Shown here: piece by piece, positions 41,440 through 52,696 of the stretch
Layout of the letters: each line of letters opens with the position of its first letter
How positions within the stretch are numbered: position 1 is the stretch's first letter
From: Pseudomonas entomophila
GTDB taxonomy: Bacteria; Pseudomonadota; Gammaproteobacteria; Pseudomonadales; Pseudomonadaceae
Assembly: GCF_013523125.1 (NCBI RefSeq)
Contig: NZ_JAAMQJ010000015.1
Location: 37,626-101,625 of the forward strand
Reading direction: 5' to 3'
Length of the DNA: 64,000 bases
Translations under genes and position numbers: made by a program
Notes under the pieces: generated by a model
The model's input: only the letters and a program-made list of their open reading frames with translations
The model's database searches: none
Told to the model about the DNA's origin: nothing

Positions 41440-41507
41440 GTTTCTGGCAGCTCGAGCGCGCGGGTTTGCGTGAGCGCCCTCCAGACCGAGCGCTCGACAC
41501 CTTGCCC

Positions 41508-42182
41508 TTAGTCGAACAGTGCCATCGCCTCGGCGCTGCACTCGGTGATGCGACCCCAATCGCCGTTCTTGATCCAGCTGCTGTCGAGCATCCAGGTGCC
41601 ACCCACGCACATGACGTTGGGCAAGGCCATGTAGTGGCGTGCGTTGCTCGCGTTCACGCCCCCCGTCGGGCAGAAACGAATGTCGCCGAAGGGGCCGGCG
41701 AAGGCCTTGATCGCCGCGACGCCGCCAGCGATCTCGGCCGGGAACAGCTTGAAGCGGCGGTAGCCCAGCGCATAGCCGGTCATGATCTCCGAAGCCGTGC
41801 TGATGCCTGGTAGCAGGGGAATGTCGCTGTCCACACCGGCCCTGAGTAGCTCCGACGTGATCCCCGGGGTCACCACGAATTGCGCACCGGCAGCCTGCAC
41901 GGCAGCGAACATCGTGCAATCGAGCACGGTGCCAGCCCCCACGCACAGCTCGGGCCGCTGCTCGCGCAGCACCTCGATGGCCTTGAGGCCATGCTCGGAA
42001 CGCAAGGTCACTTCGAGCGTACGAATGCCGCCCTCGGCCAGGGCGTCGGCCAGTGGCAGGATGTCCTGTTCGCGGGCAATGGTGATGACCGGAAGAATGC
42101 GGGCGCGCTCGCACAAGGCGTCGATGCGCGCCACCTTCTCGGGCATGGTCAGCAGAGGCTGAGGGCGTTCAAGCGTGGGCAT
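41508..42182 (-). CDS. eda: 2-dehydro-3-deoxy-6-phosphogluconate aldolase
   Basis: 224 residues; splits KDPG to pyruvate and glyceraldehyde-3-phosphate. Schiff-base lysine in YRRFKLFPAEI, the catalytic region VITIAREQDI and the phosphate site CPTGGVN are visible. The ATG at 42182 (MPTLERPQPLL) matches the P. putida protein; an ATG 21 bases upstream is possible but less usual. Last gene of zwf-pgl-eda, 17 bp after pgl. Confidence 0.95.
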   Translation of the reverse strand: MPTLERPQPLLTMPEKVARIDALCERARILPVITIAREQDILPLADALAEGGIRTLEVTLRSEHGLKAIEVLREQRPELCVGAGTVLDCTMFAAVQAAGAQFVVTPGITSELLRAGVDSDIPLLPGISTASEIMTGYALGYRRFKLFPAEIAGGVAAIKAFAGPFGDIRFCPTGGVNASNARHYMALPNVMCVGGTWMLDSSWIKNGDWGRITECSAEAMALFD

Positions 42183-42199
42183 GGCTGGGAATCCTTGGC

Positions 42200-42913
42200 T
42201 CATGGGCACCAGTACAGATGCAACGGGTCCTGAAGAAATGCGCGGATCGGCATCAACGCGGCATCATCGCCGGCCAGTGCCTCGCGCAGGGTCGCGAGCT
42301 TGCCCTGCCCTTGCACGGACAAAGCCGTGAAGGCGGCAGTGGCCAGCAGCGCGCGGGTCATGCTCAAGCGTTGATGGGGCACACTGGGTGCAAGCATCGG
42401 CAGGCAGCGGTGCTCGCCGGTGCGCTGCAGCCCGGCGCGCACCTGCGGGCTGGCCGGGAACAGCGAAGCGGTGTGACCGTCGTCGCCCATGCCGAGGACC
42501 AGCACATCGATCGGCGGCAGATCGACCAGGGCGCGGTCGGCCGCTTCGGCAGCGGCGTCCAAGGTGTCGGCCGGGCGGTACAGGCCAACGAAGCGAGCCT
42601 TGGCCGCCTCCCCCTTGAGCAGATGCTGGCGCAACAGTCCGGCATTGCTGTCGGCATGTTCCACCGGCACCCAGCGCTCGTCGGCCAGGCTCACCACCAC
42701 CTTGGACCAGTCCAGCGGCTGACTGGACAAGGCCTCGAGAAACGGCACCGGGCTGCGCCCACCGGACAGCACCACGGTCGCTTGCCCCTTGGCGTCTATG
42801 GCCTGGCGCAGCCGCTCGGCCACATCCTGGGCCAGACCGGTGGCCAATGCACGGGCCTCGGTGAACGTGTGTGCCTGCACGTTGGCTGGCAGTCGCAGTT
42901 CAGATATCGCCAT
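42200..42913 (-). CDS. pgl: 6-phosphogluconolactonase
   Basis: 237 residues of the NagB-like DevB/SOL family; hydrolyses 6-phosphogluconolactone. Motifs [34 protein letters not shown] and [15 protein letters not shown] are intact. The ATG at 42913 lies 14 bases inside the end of zwf, so translation is coupled with zwf. Central gene of zwf-pgl-eda. Confidence 0.95.
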   Translation of the reverse strand: MAISELRLPANVQAHTFTEARALATGLAQDVAERLRQAIDAKGQATVVLSGGRSPVPFLEALSSQPLDWSKVVVSLADERWVPVEHADSNAGLLRQHLLKGEAAKARFVGLYRPADTLDAAAEAADRALVDLPPIDVLVLGMGDDGHTASLFPASPQVRAGLQRTGEHRCLPMLAPSVPHQRLSMTRALLATAAFTALSVQGQGKLATLREALAGDDAALMPIRAFLQDPLHLYWCP

Positions 42914-44372
42914 ACCATGACCTCCCATCGCGTGTAATCAGGGCGACCGCACTCATCGGCCCCCAGGAACCGGCCGCGTAGGGCCGAGGCATGTCGCCGG
43001 CCTGCTTCCAGCCGGCGATCAGTTGATCGCACCACGCCCAGGCGTGCTCGATCTCGTCCTTGCGCACGAACAGGTTCTGGTTGCCGCGCATCACTTCCAG
43101 CAACAGCCGCTCGTAGGCGTCGGGGATACGGGCGCTGCGGCGCCAGGTGTCGGAGAAATGCAGCTGCAGCAGGTCGCTGCGCAGGTGCATGCCCTTGTCC
43201 AGCCCTTGCTCCTTGGTCATCACCCGCAAGGAGATGCCTTCGTCCGGTTGCAGGCGGATGACCAGCTTGTTGCCGATCTGCAGGCGCTGCTCCGGGGCGA
43301 AGATGTAGTGCGTCGGTTCCTTGAAATGGATGACGATCTGCGACAGCTTCTGCGGCATGCGCTTGCCGGTACGCAGGTAGAACGGCACGCCCGACCACCG
43401 CCAGTTGCGAATGTCGGCGCGCAGGGCGACGAAGGTTTCGGTGTCGCTCTGGCTGTTGGCGTTGTCTTCGTCCAGGTACCCTGGCACCGGCTGGCCATCG
43501 CTGTGCCCGGCGATGTACTGGCCACGCACCACACGGCTGCCCAGCCCTTCGCCGGTGATCGGCGCCAGGGCCTTGAGCACCTTGACCTTCTCGTCACGGA
43601 TGCTGTCGGCCGACAGGTCGCCCGGCGGGTCCATGGCGATCAGGCACAGCAGCTGCAGCAGGTGGTTCTGGATCATGTCGCGCAACTGGCCGGCCTTGTC
43701 GAAATAGCCCCAGCGGCCTTCGATGCCGACCTTCTCGGCCACGGTGATTTCCACGTGGGAGATGGAGTTCTGGTTCCACTGGGTCTCGAACAGGCTGTTG
43801 GCGAAGCGCAGAGCGATGAGGTTCTGCACGGTCTCCTTGCCCAGGTAGTGGTCGATGCGGTAGACGCGGCTTTCCGGGAAATACTGGGCCACGGCATCGT
43901 TGACCCGGCGCGACGACTCCAGGTCGTGGCCGATGGGCTTTTCCAGCACCACACGGGTGCGCTCGGCCAGGCCGACCCCATCGAGGTGTTCGCAGATGGC
44001 CCCGTACACGGCAGCGGCCGTGGCGAAATAGGCGATCAGCGGCTGATCAGGCGTGACCGCCTCGGCCAGGCGGCGATAGCCGTCGCGCTCGAGGAAATCC
44101 AGGTGCAGGTAGGTGATGCGGGCCATGAACCCTTGCATGGCCGTCTCGTCCACGTCGCTAGCCGGCAGGTAGCGCCGCAGGTGGCTCTCGATCGAGGCCA
44201 GGTGCGCGTCGTCGCTGCCGGCCTCGCGAGCCAGGGCCAGCAGCCGGGTATCCGGGTGCAGCAGACCGGCTCGGTCGAGCTGGTACAACGCCGGGAACAG
44301 CTTGCGCAGCGCCAGATCGCCAAGGGCGCCGAACAGGCCGAAGGTACAGGGTTCTACGCTGATCGCAGGCAT
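42900..44372 (-). CDS. zwf: Glucose-6-phosphate 1-dehydrogenase
   Basis: 490 residues; oxidises glucose-6-phosphate to the lactone. N-terminal dinucleotide fold ([20 protein letters not shown]) and the substrate/catalytic motif [14 protein letters not shown], plus EKPIGHD, are intact. The ATG at 44372 ([11 protein letters not shown]) matches the usual N-terminus; one six codons upstream (44390) is an alternative. First gene of zwf-pgl-eda, divergent from hexR with a candidate HexR site in the 200-bp gap. Confidence 0.96.
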   Translation of the reverse strand: MPAISVEPCTFGLFGALGDLALRKLFPALYQLDRAGLLHPDTRLLALAREAGSDDAHLASIESHLRRYLPASDVDETAMQGFMARITYLHLDFLERDGYRRLAEAVTPDQPLIAYFATAAAVYGAICEHLDGVGLAERTRVVLEKPIGHDLESSRRVNDAVAQYFPESRVYRIDHYLGKETVQNLIALRFANSLFETQWNQNSISHVEITVAEKVGIEGRWGYFDKAGQLRDMIQNHLLQLLCLIAMDPPGDLSADSIRDEKVKVLKALAPITGEGLGSRVVRGQYIAGHSDGQPVPGYLDEDNANSQSDTETFVALRADIRNWRWSGVPFYLRTGKRMPQKLSQIVIHFKEPTHYIFAPEQRLQIGNKLVIRLQPDEGISLRVMTKEQGLDKGMHLRSDLLQLHFSDTWRRSARIPDAYERLLLEVMRGNQNLFVRKDEIEHAWAWCDQLIAGWKQAGDMPRPYAAGSWGPMSAVALITRDGRSWYGDI

Positions 44373-44437
44373 GATGTTGGGTTCTTTCATAAATTGACCC
44401 TAGGAATACCGGTTCATTGGCTTTTTTTCAAGGGAAT

Positions 44438-44453
44438 ATGTAGTAATAAACAC
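44438..44453. promoter_or_regulatory. Candidate HexR operator between zwf and hexR
   Basis: ATGT-N8-ACAC, one mismatch in each half from the TTGT-N7/8-ACAA site reported for P. putida HexR. It lies in the AT-rich part of the divergent zwf/hexR region, 66 bp upstream of zwf, as expected for repression of zwf. Weaker than the site at 56407. Confidence 0.45.
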
Positions 44454-44573
44454 AACATTATCGGGCAGCGTGTGCATACAGGTGGTGCGCGCACGACAGC
44501 TGCCAGTAGGATAGACCTCACAAACGGCCCGCTGCTTCGCCAGCCGGTCGCCCCCCTGACTCAAGGACACCCC

Positions 44574-45446
44574 ATGGACCGTGTGCGAAATCTCCTGGAA
44601 CAGATCCAGGGACGCCTCGAGGATTTGAACAAGGCCGAGCGCAAGGTGGCCGAAGTCATCCTGCTCAACCCCCAGCAGGCCACGCGCTTCAGCATCGCGG
44701 CGCTGGCCCAGGCGGCGAAGGTCAGCGAACCGACCGTCAACCGTTTCTGCCGCTCGTTCGGCGTCAGCGGCTACCCCGAACTCAAGCTGCAACTGGCGCA
44801 GAGCCTGGCCAGCGGCGCGGCCTACGTGAGCCGCGCGGTCGCCGAGGACGACGATCCGGCGGCGTACACCCAGAAGATCTTCGGCAGCGCCATCGCGTCG
44901 CTCGACAGTGCCTGCCAGCAACTCGACCCGCAGCAGGTCAGTCGTGCGGTGGACATGATGATCCAGGCGCGGCAGATCCACTTCTTCGGCCTTGGGGCTT
45001 CGGCGCCGGTCGCCCTGGACGCCCAGCACAAGTTCTTCCGCTTCAACCTGGCGGTGTCGGCACATGCCGATGTGCTGATGCAGCGAATGCTGGCGTCGGT
45101 GGCACATACGGGGGATCTGTTCGTGATCATTTCCTACACCGGTCGCACGCGCGAGCTGGTGGACGTGGCGCGGCTCGCCCGGGAAAACGGCGCTTCGGTG
45201 CTGGGCCTGACCGCGGCCGGTTCGCCGCTGTCCCAGGCGTGCAGCCTGAGCCTGCACATCCCGCTGCCCGAGGACACCGATATCTACATGCCGATGACCT
45301 CGCGCATCATCCAGCTGACCGTGCTCGACGTGCTGGCCACCGGCATGACCTTGCGCCGTGGCGTGGATTTCCAGCCACACCTGCGCAAGATCAAGGAAAG
45401 CCTCAACGCCAGTCGCTATCCCGTCGAGGATAGCGACCTGGGTTGA
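44574..45446 (+). CDS. hexR: HexR transcriptional regulator (RpiR family)
   Basis: 290 residues. N-terminal RpiR-type HTH (about 1-75; [41 protein letters not shown]) and a C-terminal SIS sugar-phosphate domain (about 125-260; [35 protein letters not shown]). HexR represses zwf, edd and gap operons and is released by KDPG. The reading frame is open far upstream across zwf, but the ATG at 44574 gives the standard N-terminus [12 protein letters not shown]. It ends 18 bp before the convergent oprB stop. Confidence 0.96.
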   Translation: MDRVRNLLEQIQGRLEDLNKAERKVAEVILLNPQQATRFSIAALAQAAKVSEPTVNRFCRSFGVSGYPELKLQLAQSLASGAAYVSRAVAEDDDPAAYTQKIFGSAIASLDSACQQLDPQQVSRAVDMMIQARQIHFFGLGASAPVALDAQHKFFRFNLAVSAHADVLMQRMLASVAHTGDLFVIISYTGRTRELVDVARLARENGASVLGLTAAGSPLSQACSLSLHIPLPEDTDIYMPMTSRIIQLTVLDVLATGMTLRRGVDFQPHLRKIKESLNASRYPVEDSDLG

Positions 45447-45464
45447 AAGGTCAGGCCGACCGAC

Positions 45465-46808
45465 TCAGAAGGTTGACGAGACCTTAAGGCCCATGACCCA
45501 GGCGTCATCGACCTGGCTGACACCGCCGGGACGCTTGATGAACTGCACGTTGGGGCGCACGGTCAGCCAGTCTGTGACGTGCACGCCATAGTAGAGTTCG
45601 GCGTCGTATTCGCTGCCGCGCAGCGGGACGAACCCGGGGTTGTCGTAGTCGTCGATGCCGCTGAGGGTGTTGAGCAGCGTAGCCCGCTTGCGCACGTCCT
45701 CGTTGACATGGATACGGGCCACGCCCAGGCCGATCACGTCCTTGGGACGGGCATCGAAGGCGCCGGTGTAGAGCACGCCGAGCTGCTGGTAGTTGTCGAT
45801 CAGGTTGGTCGACTTGTCGTGGACGGTGGCGTTGGCGAACACGCTCAGGCCTCGACTAGCGTCCGACGCCCGGGAGGTCAGCTGCTGCTGCGCCACCAGC
45901 CAGGCCCCATGCTTGCTGCCATGGGACTTGAAGGCCTTGCCGGTGAGGGCCTGCTCCTGACCGTCGACGTCCTTGTGCAGATCGTCCGCCGACGCGCTGC
46001 TGCGGTAGTAGCCCAGGCGGTACTCACCCGGCAGCCCACCCGGACGCGGGGACCAGATCAGTTCGACCGGCACGATCGTGCCGCGACTGCCGCTGCCGCT
46101 CAGCTTGAAGCCGTTGCCGGTTTCCAGGTTGGACGGGTTCTGCTCGAACACTCCCACTTGGACCGCCAGTTCGGGCGAGACGTTGTATTTCAGGCGCCCG
46201 CCCCACTGGCTCACAGGCCAGTTGTACCAGATGTCACCGACCCAGTTGCCGACCTGCGAGCCGCACAGCGCCAAGTTCTGGAACTCGCACGGGAAGCTGT
46301 TGAACTCCTCGCCCGGGCCGTAGCGGCCGACCTTGAGGTCCAGGGCGCCATCCAGGTAGGTCTGGCGGAGCCACAACTGCGTCAGGCGCCAGGTCTGGCC
46401 ACGCCCCCAGACTTCCTGCACCGAGCTCAGGTGCCCGGCACGCGGGTCGCCGATGCGGTCATTGGACAGGTTGCGCCCGCTGCGCTCGGTGATGCCGATC
46501 TTGAACTCGGCATTCTTCCAGCCCAGCACCTTGTCCAGGTCCGTCAGCAGGCCGAAGGCGAACTGGTCGCTGTAGCGCGCCGTGCGGTCATGGTCGTAGC
46601 CGCCATGCACGTTGGTCGCCGCCTCGCCCACGTACTGCAGGCTGAAGTTGTAGCCTTTCTCGATCAGCTCGGTGCGGGTGCCGCCCCAATCCCCGCTCAT
46701 CCAGGGTGAATCCGTCGCGAACGGTTCGAATGCCTGAGCTTCGCCGCTGGCGATGACGCCCAGCAGACCCAGCGCTCCCAGCGCGCCCATGCGTTTGCAC
46801 TGCTCCAT
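45465..46808 (-). CDS. oprB: Carbohydrate-selective porin OprB
   Basis: 447 residues; outer-membrane glucose-inducible porin. Signal peptide MGALGALGLLGVIASGEAQA, then the OprB family start SPWMSGDWGGTRTELIEKGYNF, repeated amphipathic strands and a C-terminal phenylalanine (LKVSSTF) as in porins. A GAGGAAA ribosome site precedes the ATG at 46808, which excludes the longer reading from 46844. 39 bp after gtsD, so it is the last gene of gtsABCD-oprB. In P. putida KT2440 a mutarotase-like gene follows, as I recall; here hexR follows directly. Confidence 0.95.
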   Translation of the reverse strand: MEQCKRMGALGALGLLGVIASGEAQAFEPFATDSPWMSGDWGGTRTELIEKGYNFSLQYVGEAATNVHGGYDHDRTARYSDQFAFGLLTDLDKVLGWKNAEFKIGITERSGRNLSNDRIGDPRAGHLSSVQEVWGRGQTWRLTQLWLRQTYLDGALDLKVGRYGPGEEFNSFPCEFQNLALCGSQVGNWVGDIWYNWPVSQWGGRLKYNVSPELAVQVGVFEQNPSNLETGNGFKLSGSGSRGTIVPVELIWSPRPGGLPGEYRLGYYRSSASADDLHKDVDGQEQALTGKAFKSHGSKHGAWLVAQQQLTSRASDASRGLSVFANATVHDKSTNLIDNYQQLGVLYTGAFDARPKDVIGLGVARIHVNEDVRKRATLLNTLSGIDDYDNPGFVPLRGSEYDAELYYGVHVTDWLTVRPNVQFIKRPGGVSQVDDAWVMGLKVSSTF

Positions 46809-46847
46809 GATGTGTTTCCTCTTCTTGTTATGGGTATCCAACACGTA

Positions 46848-48002
<1,155 letters not shown>

Positions 48003-48005
48003 GTC

Positions 48006-48842
48006 TCACCCCTTGACCGCGCCGGCGGTGAGGCCGCGCAGGAAATATTTGCCAGCCACGACGTAGACCATCAGGGTCGGTAACCCGGCGATCAGTGCCG
48101 CTGCCATGTCGACGTTGTATTCCTTGACCCCGGTGCTGGTGTTGACCAGGTTGTTCAAGGCCACGGTGATCGGTTGCGCATCGCCACTGGCGAATACCAC
48201 GCCGAACAGGAAGTCGTTCCAGATCTGGGTGAACTGCCAGATCAGGCACACCATGATGATCGGCAGCGACATCGGCAGCAGGATGCGCGTGAAGATGGTG
48301 AAGAACCCCGCGCCATCCAGCCGCGCCGCCTGCACCAGGGCCAGCGGCACGCTGCAGTAGTAGTTGCGAAAGAACAGCGTGGTGAAGGCCAAACCGTAGA
48401 CCACGTGCACCAGCACCAGCCCGAGCGTGCTGCTGGCCAGGCCCAGCTTGCCGAGGGTGAAGGACGCCGGCAGCAGCACGGTCTGGAACGGCAGGAAGCA
48501 GCCGAACAGCAGCAGGCCGAAGAACAGCTGCGAGCCACGGAAGCGCCACATCGACAGCACATAGCCGTTCAAGGCGCCGAGCAACGTGGAGATCAGCACG
48601 GCAGGCACGGTGATCTTCACCGAATTCCAGAAATGCCCGCCCACCGCGTCCCAGGCCTTCAGCCAGCCGATCCCGGTGATCACGTCAGGCCAGCTCAGCA
48701 GGTTGCCGGTGCGGATGTCCTCGGGCGACTTGACGCTGGTCAGCAGCATCACCACCAGCGGGACCAGGTAGAGGGCGCAGGCCGCCAGCAAGGTGGCGTG
48801 AATGGCCAGGCGGCTGGGCGCGTACCAGCGAGGACTAGTCAT
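48006..48842 (-). CDS. gtsC: Glucose ABC transporter permease
   Basis: 278 residues with six membrane helices, of the MalG type. The EAA-like cytoplasmic loop that contacts the ATPase is AARLDGAGFFTIFTRILLP. N-terminal helix LLAACALYLVPLVVMLLTS. Overlaps the end of gtsB by 8 bp and is followed by gtsD after 3 bp. Confidence 0.94.
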   Translation of the reverse strand: MTSPRWYAPSRLAIHATLLAACALYLVPLVVMLLTSVKSPEDIRTGNLLSWPDVITGIGWLKAWDAVGGHFWNSVKITVPAVLISTLLGALNGYVLSMWRFRGSQLFFGLLLFGCFLPFQTVLLPASFTLGKLGLASSTLGLVLVHVVYGLAFTTLFFRNYYCSVPLALVQAARLDGAGFFTIFTRILLPMSLPIIMVCLIWQFTQIWNDFLFGVVFASGDAQPITVALNNLVNTSTGVKEYNVDMAAALIAGLPTLMVYVVAGKYFLRGLTAGAVKG

Positions 48843-49743
48843 GGCGCTTGTTCCTGAGTTCGGAGTACAGATACGGCACGAGGATGGCGAGGATCGCGGC
48901 GAGCATCAGGATCGCGCTGGCCGAGCCCATGCCCATCTGCCCCCGGCTGAAGGTGAACGAGTACATGAACATCGCCGGCAGATCCGAGGCATAGCCCGGC
49001 CCGCCCGCGGTCATCGCCGCGACCAGGTCGAAGCTCTTGATGGCGATGTGCGCCAGGATCATCACCGCGCTGAAGAACACCGGACGCAGGCTCGGCAGGA
49101 CGATGCGCAGGTAGATGCGCGGCAGGCTGGCGCCATCGACCTGGGCCGCACGCACGATCGACGGGTCGACGCCGCGCAGACCGGCCAGGAACAGCGCCAT
49201 GACGAAGCCCGACGCCTGCCAGACCGCCGCGATCACCAGGCAGTAGATGACCCGCTCCGGGTCGACCAGCCAGTCGAAGCGAAAACCCTCCCAGCCCCAG
49301 TCGCGCAGCAGCTTGTCCAGGCCCAGGCCGGGGTTGAGCAGCCACTGCCAAGCGGTGCCGGTGACGATCATCGACAGCGCCATCGGGTAGAGGTACACCG
49401 TGCGGATGAAGCCTTCGCGGCGAATGCGCTGGTCCAGCAGCACGGCCAGGACCACGCCGATCACCAGGCTGATGCCGATGAACAGGCTGCCGAACACCAG
49501 CAGGTTCTTGCTGGCGACCCACCAACGGTCGTTGCCCAGCAACTTGATGTATTGCTCGAATCCGGCCCAGCGGTAGTTGGGCATGAAGGTCGAGCGGGTG
49601 AAGGACAATACCAATGTCCAGAGGATGTAACCGTAAAAGCCCACCAGGACGATCAGCATGCTCGGCGCCAGCACCAGTTTCGGTAGCCAGCGCTGTAACG
49701 CGTCCAGGGGTGCGGCCCGCGACGGGGCGGCGACTGTGGTCAT
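48835..49743 (-). CDS. gtsB: Glucose ABC transporter permease
   Basis: 302 residues with six membrane helices, of the MalF type. N-terminal helix LVLAPSMLIVLVGFYGYILWTL; EAA-like loop AAQVDGASLPRIYLRIVLP. The start at 49743 (MTTVAAPSRAAPLDALQRW) is preferred to the upstream in-frame ATG at 49797. 70 bp after gtsA. A parallel long open frame over the same DNA is a GC-driven shadow. Confidence 0.94.
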   Translation of the reverse strand: MTTVAAPSRAAPLDALQRWLPKLVLAPSMLIVLVGFYGYILWTLVLSFTRSTFMPNYRWAGFEQYIKLLGNDRWWVASKNLLVFGSLFIGISLVIGVVLAVLLDQRIRREGFIRTVYLYPMALSMIVTGTAWQWLLNPGLGLDKLLRDWGWEGFRFDWLVDPERVIYCLVIAAVWQASGFVMALFLAGLRGVDPSIVRAAQVDGASLPRIYLRIVLPSLRPVFFSAVMILAHIAIKSFDLVAAMTAGGPGYASDLPAMFMYSFTFSRGQMGMGSASAILMLAAILAILVPYLYSELRNKRHD

Positions 49744-49813
49744 GCTTGGGTCTCCAGAGGCGAGAGGCAGGGTGCGCGGCGTCAGACCGCCACGCACCTG
49801 TCACGCGAAAGCG

Positions 49814-51076
49814 TCAGCGCGCGGCCTTGATCGCCGCGTTCAACTGTTGAGCGGCCTTGGCCGGGTCGGCCTTGGGGTCGTTCATGAAGTTGCTGACCAC
49901 ATCGAAGATTGCGCCCTGCACGGCCAGCGAGGAGGCCATGTTGTGCGCCATGCTCGGTTGCAGACCCTCGCCCTGCTCGGCCTGCTTGAAGTCCTTGGAG
50001 GACTGCTGGGTGCAGGCGTCGAAGGCGTTCATGGCCATGTCCTGGCGTACCGGCAACGAGCCCTTGGCCTGGTTGAAGGCGGTCTGGAAGGCCGGCTCCA
50101 GGGCGGCCTTGGCCAGGTCGTTCTGTGCGGCGATGTCTTTTTCGTCCTTGAGCTGGAACATGGCCAGCGAATCGATGTTGTAGGTGAAGCTGCCCTGGGT
50201 ACCCGGGAACGGTACGCACTGGTAGTCCTTGCCCGCCACCTTGCCGGCGGCGGTCCATTCGCTCTTGGCCCAGTCGCCCATGATCTGCATGCCGGCCTTG
50301 CCGTTGATGACCTCGGCGGCGGCGATGTTCCAGTCACGCCCGGCGCGGTTCGGGTCCATGTAGGTGCCGAGCCGTTGCAGGACGCCGAAGGCCTTGACCA
50401 TGTCCGGGCCGGTCAGGGTCTCTGGATCGAGGTCGACGAAGGCACGGTGGTAACCGACCGGGCCGAGCACGCTCAACACCACGTCCTCGAATACGGTACT
50501 GTCCTGCCAGGGCTGCCCGCCGTGGGCCAGCGGCTGGAAGCCAGCGGCCTTGAGTTTGTCGGCGGCGGCGAACAGTTCGTCGAGGGTGGTCGGCACGCGG
50601 GCGCCGGCCTTTTCGAAGACGCTCGGGTTGATCCACAGCCAGTTGGCGCGGTGGATGTTCACCGGCACGGCCACGTAGTGACCGTCGTACTTCATGATGT
50701 CGGCGACCTTGGCCGGCAGCAGCGCGTCCCAGTTGTTGGCCGTGGCGACCTCGTCCAGTTCGGTGAGCAGACCGAGGGCGCCCCACTCCTGGATGTCCGG
50801 ACCCTTGATCTGGGCGGCAGCAGGCGGGTTGCCAGCGACTGCGCGGGTCTTGAGCACGGTCATGGCCGCCGCACCGCCGCCGCCGGCGACGGCATTGTCC
50901 TTCCAGGTGTAACCGTCCTGGACGATCTGATCCTTGAGGGTCTTGACGGCGGCGGCTTCACCCCCGGAGGTCCACCAGTGCAGCACCTCGACGGTGCCCT
51001 TGTCGTCGGCGAACGCCGCCAGGGGCATCAGCGAAGCGAGGGAAATGGCAGTGGCGATACGTGTGAACGTAGTCAT
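49814..51076 (-). CDS. gtsA: Glucose/mannose ABC transporter substrate-binding protein
   Basis: 420 residues; periplasmic binding protein of the MalE/UgpB fold. Signal peptide [19 protein letters not shown], then [23 protein letters not shown], typical of sugar-binding proteins of this cluster. Body motifs such as [22 protein letters not shown] support the assignment. AAGG precedes the ATG at 51076. First gene of gtsABCD-oprB; its promoter region contains a 9-bp palindrome at 51207-51228. Confidence 0.95.
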   Translation of the reverse strand: MTTFTRIATAISLASLMPLAAFADDKGTVEVLHWWTSGGEAAAVKTLKDQIVQDGYTWKDNAVAGGGGAAAMTVLKTRAVAGNPPAAAQIKGPDIQEWGALGLLTELDEVATANNWDALLPAKVADIMKYDGHYVAVPVNIHRANWLWINPSVFEKAGARVPTTLDELFAAADKLKAAGFQPLAHGGQPWQDSTVFEDVVLSVLGPVGYHRAFVDLDPETLTGPDMVKAFGVLQRLGTYMDPNRAGRDWNIAAAEVINGKAGMQIMGDWAKSEWTAAGKVAGKDYQCVPFPGTQGSFTYNIDSLAMFQLKDEKDIAAQNDLAKAALEPAFQTAFNQAKGSLPVRQDMAMNAFDACTQQSSKDFKQAEQGEGLQPSMAHNMASSLAVQGAIFDVVSNFMNDPKADPAKAAQQLNAAIKAAR

Positions 51077-51206
51077 GGGCAATACCTTGTTGTTGTTATG
51101 CGAAGTCGTTTCGAGCGAACGATTCCTGGCCAATGACGGCATGGCCGGTATTGGGCAAGGAGTCTAACCAGACCTTCAGGCCTGGCAGGTCACGAAAGGT
51201 TGGAGA

Positions 51207-51228
51207 AATGTCACCGGATGGTGACATT
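51207..51228. promoter_or_regulatory. 9-bp perfect inverted repeat between gtsA and gtrS
   Basis: AATGTCACC-GGAT-GGTGACATT, 131 bp upstream of gtsA and 22 bp after the gtrS stop. It may be an operator for the gts operon or a 3' hairpin for gtrS. No T-run follows on the minus strand. Its symmetry and short loop fit either role. Confidence 0.55.
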
Positions 51229-51250
51229 GCATGGCCAATGGCCGCAGGGC

Positions 51251-52696
51251 TCACCGGGGCAGGCTCAAGGTCACACGCAGGCCGCCCTGGCGCAGGTTGA
51301 GCAGGCTGACTTCGCCGCCATGGCTGTGGGCGATGTTGCGCGCGATGCCCAGCCCCAGCCCATAGCCTTGCTGCTGCTGGCCCAGGCGGACATGGGGCTC
51401 GAAGACCTGCTCCAGCTGCTGGGCCGGCACGCCTGGCCCCTGGTCGTCGACCTGCAGGACGAACCCGCTGGGGCTGTCGAGCACTCGCAGGTGAGCACGC
51501 TCGCCGTACTTGATGGCGTTGTCGATCAGGTTGCCGATGCAGCGGCGCAGGGCCAGGGGTTTGCCAGGATACGGTGACAGGCTGCGCCCCTCCAGGGTGA
51601 CACGGCCGTCCTCCAGGTAGGGTTCGGCCAGCAGCTGCAACACGTGGTCGAGGTCCACCGGCTCGACGTTCTCATGGATGTCGGTGTCTTTCACGCATTG
51701 CAGCGCGCCCTTGACCAGCAGTTCCAGCTCGTCGAGGTCACGGGTGAAGCGCGCCTGCACCTGCTCGTCCTCGAGCAGCTCGACGCGCAGCCGCAAACGC
51801 GTGATCGGTGTGCGCAAGTCGTGGGAGATCGCGCTGAACAACTGGCCCCGCTCGGTCAGGTAGCGGGTGATGCGTTCGCTCATGCTGTTGAAGGCGCGTG
51901 CCACGTCCGCCACCTCACTGCCCCCACCCACGGGCACCGGTGCCACCTCGCCGCTGAGCGACATGTCCCGTGCCGCGCGGGCCAGCCGCTTGAGCGGACG
52001 GCTCTGCCAGTGCACCAGCAGGCCGATGAACAGCAACAGCAGCACGCTGGTGATGCCCATGAACAGCAATTGCTGACGCGGCAGCTCGGGAGGCTCCGGC
52101 TCGGTGTAGGGCGCCGGCAGCAGCGAGGCGATGTACAGCCATTCGTTCTCGGCCAGGCGGATCTGTGTGACCAGCACGGGCGGATCGAGCGGTTCCAGGG
52201 TGAGGGAATAGTGCGCCCAGGAGCGTGGCAGCTCGTCCAGGCGCAGGCCACTGTTGAAGATCCGTAGCTCGCCGGGGCTGACGAAATTCACCTCGAACTG
52301 CACGCCCTCGCCCAGGCGCTGGCCCAGCACCTGGCGAAACACGTCGATCACGGCCTGCTTGCGCGGCGTCGCTGGCAGCGTGCGCATCTGCAAGGCGTGC
52401 TGATTGAGCGAGACGAAAAAGCGTGTGCCGCCCATGTGCCGCAGCTGGTCCAGCACCATCGGCCGATAGGCCACCGGCAGCGAACGCAGGTAACTGGCGC
52501 TGGCGCCCATGGAATGGGCCAGGCTGCCCGCGCTGGCCTGCAGACCCTGCACCTGGCTGGCGCGCCATTGCGAGACCCAGACCAGGCTCGAAAGCGCCTG
52601 GGCGAGCGCCACCACCAGCAGCGTCAGCAACAGCATGCGCCCCAGCAGCGAGCGGGGCAGCAGCCGCCAGCGACGCTCAGCGACCGGTGCTGACAT
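51251..52696 (-). CDS. gtrS: Sensor histidine kinase GtrS (GltS) of the glucose regulon
   Basis: 481 residues. TM1 near 15-40 (LLGRMLLLTLLVVALAQAL), a periplasmic sensor of ~130 residues, TM2 near 180 (LLFMGITSVLLLLFIGLLVHW), HAMP, HisKA with FSAISHDLRTPITRLRLR, and HATPase with IGNLIDNAIKYGE and DQGPGV. In P. aeruginosa GtrS senses 2-ketogluconate and 6-phosphogluconate. The ATG at 52696 overlaps the last 20 bp of gltR, so the two are co-translated. Confidence 0.93.
   Translation of the reverse strand: MSAPVAERRWRLLPRSLLGRMLLLTLLVVALAQALSSLVWVSQWRASQVQGLQASAGSLAHSMGASASYLRSLPVAYRPMVLDQLRHMGGTRFFVSLNQHALQMRTLPATPRKQAVIDVFRQVLGQRLGEGVQFEVNFVSPGELRIFNSGLRLDELPRSWAHYSLTLEPLDPPVLVTQIRLAENEWLYIASLLPAPYTEPEPPELPRQQLLFMGITSVLLLLFIGLLVHWQSRPLKRLARAARDMSLSGEVAPVPVGGGSEVADVARAFNSMSERITRYLTERGQLFSAISHDLRTPITRLRLRVELLEDEQVQARFTRDLDELELLVKGALQCVKDTDIHENVEPVDLDHVLQLLAEPYLEDGRVTLEGRSLSPYPGKPLALRRCIGNLIDNAIKYGERAHLRVLDSPSGFVLQVDDQGPGVPAQQLEQVFEPHVRLGQQQQGYGLGLGIARNIAHSHGGEVSLLNLRQGGLRVTLSLPR

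Noticed and set aside
43023..44573. In-frame 517-codon upstream extension of hexR across zwf
   Set aside because: HexR has a standard start at 44574; the extension is antisense to zwf and non-homologous.
48839..49804. 321-residue second open frame over gtsB
   Set aside because: Overlaps gtsB almost entirely in another frame on the same strand; Pro/Arg/Gly/His-rich, no membrane helices, whereas gtsB has clear permease motifs.
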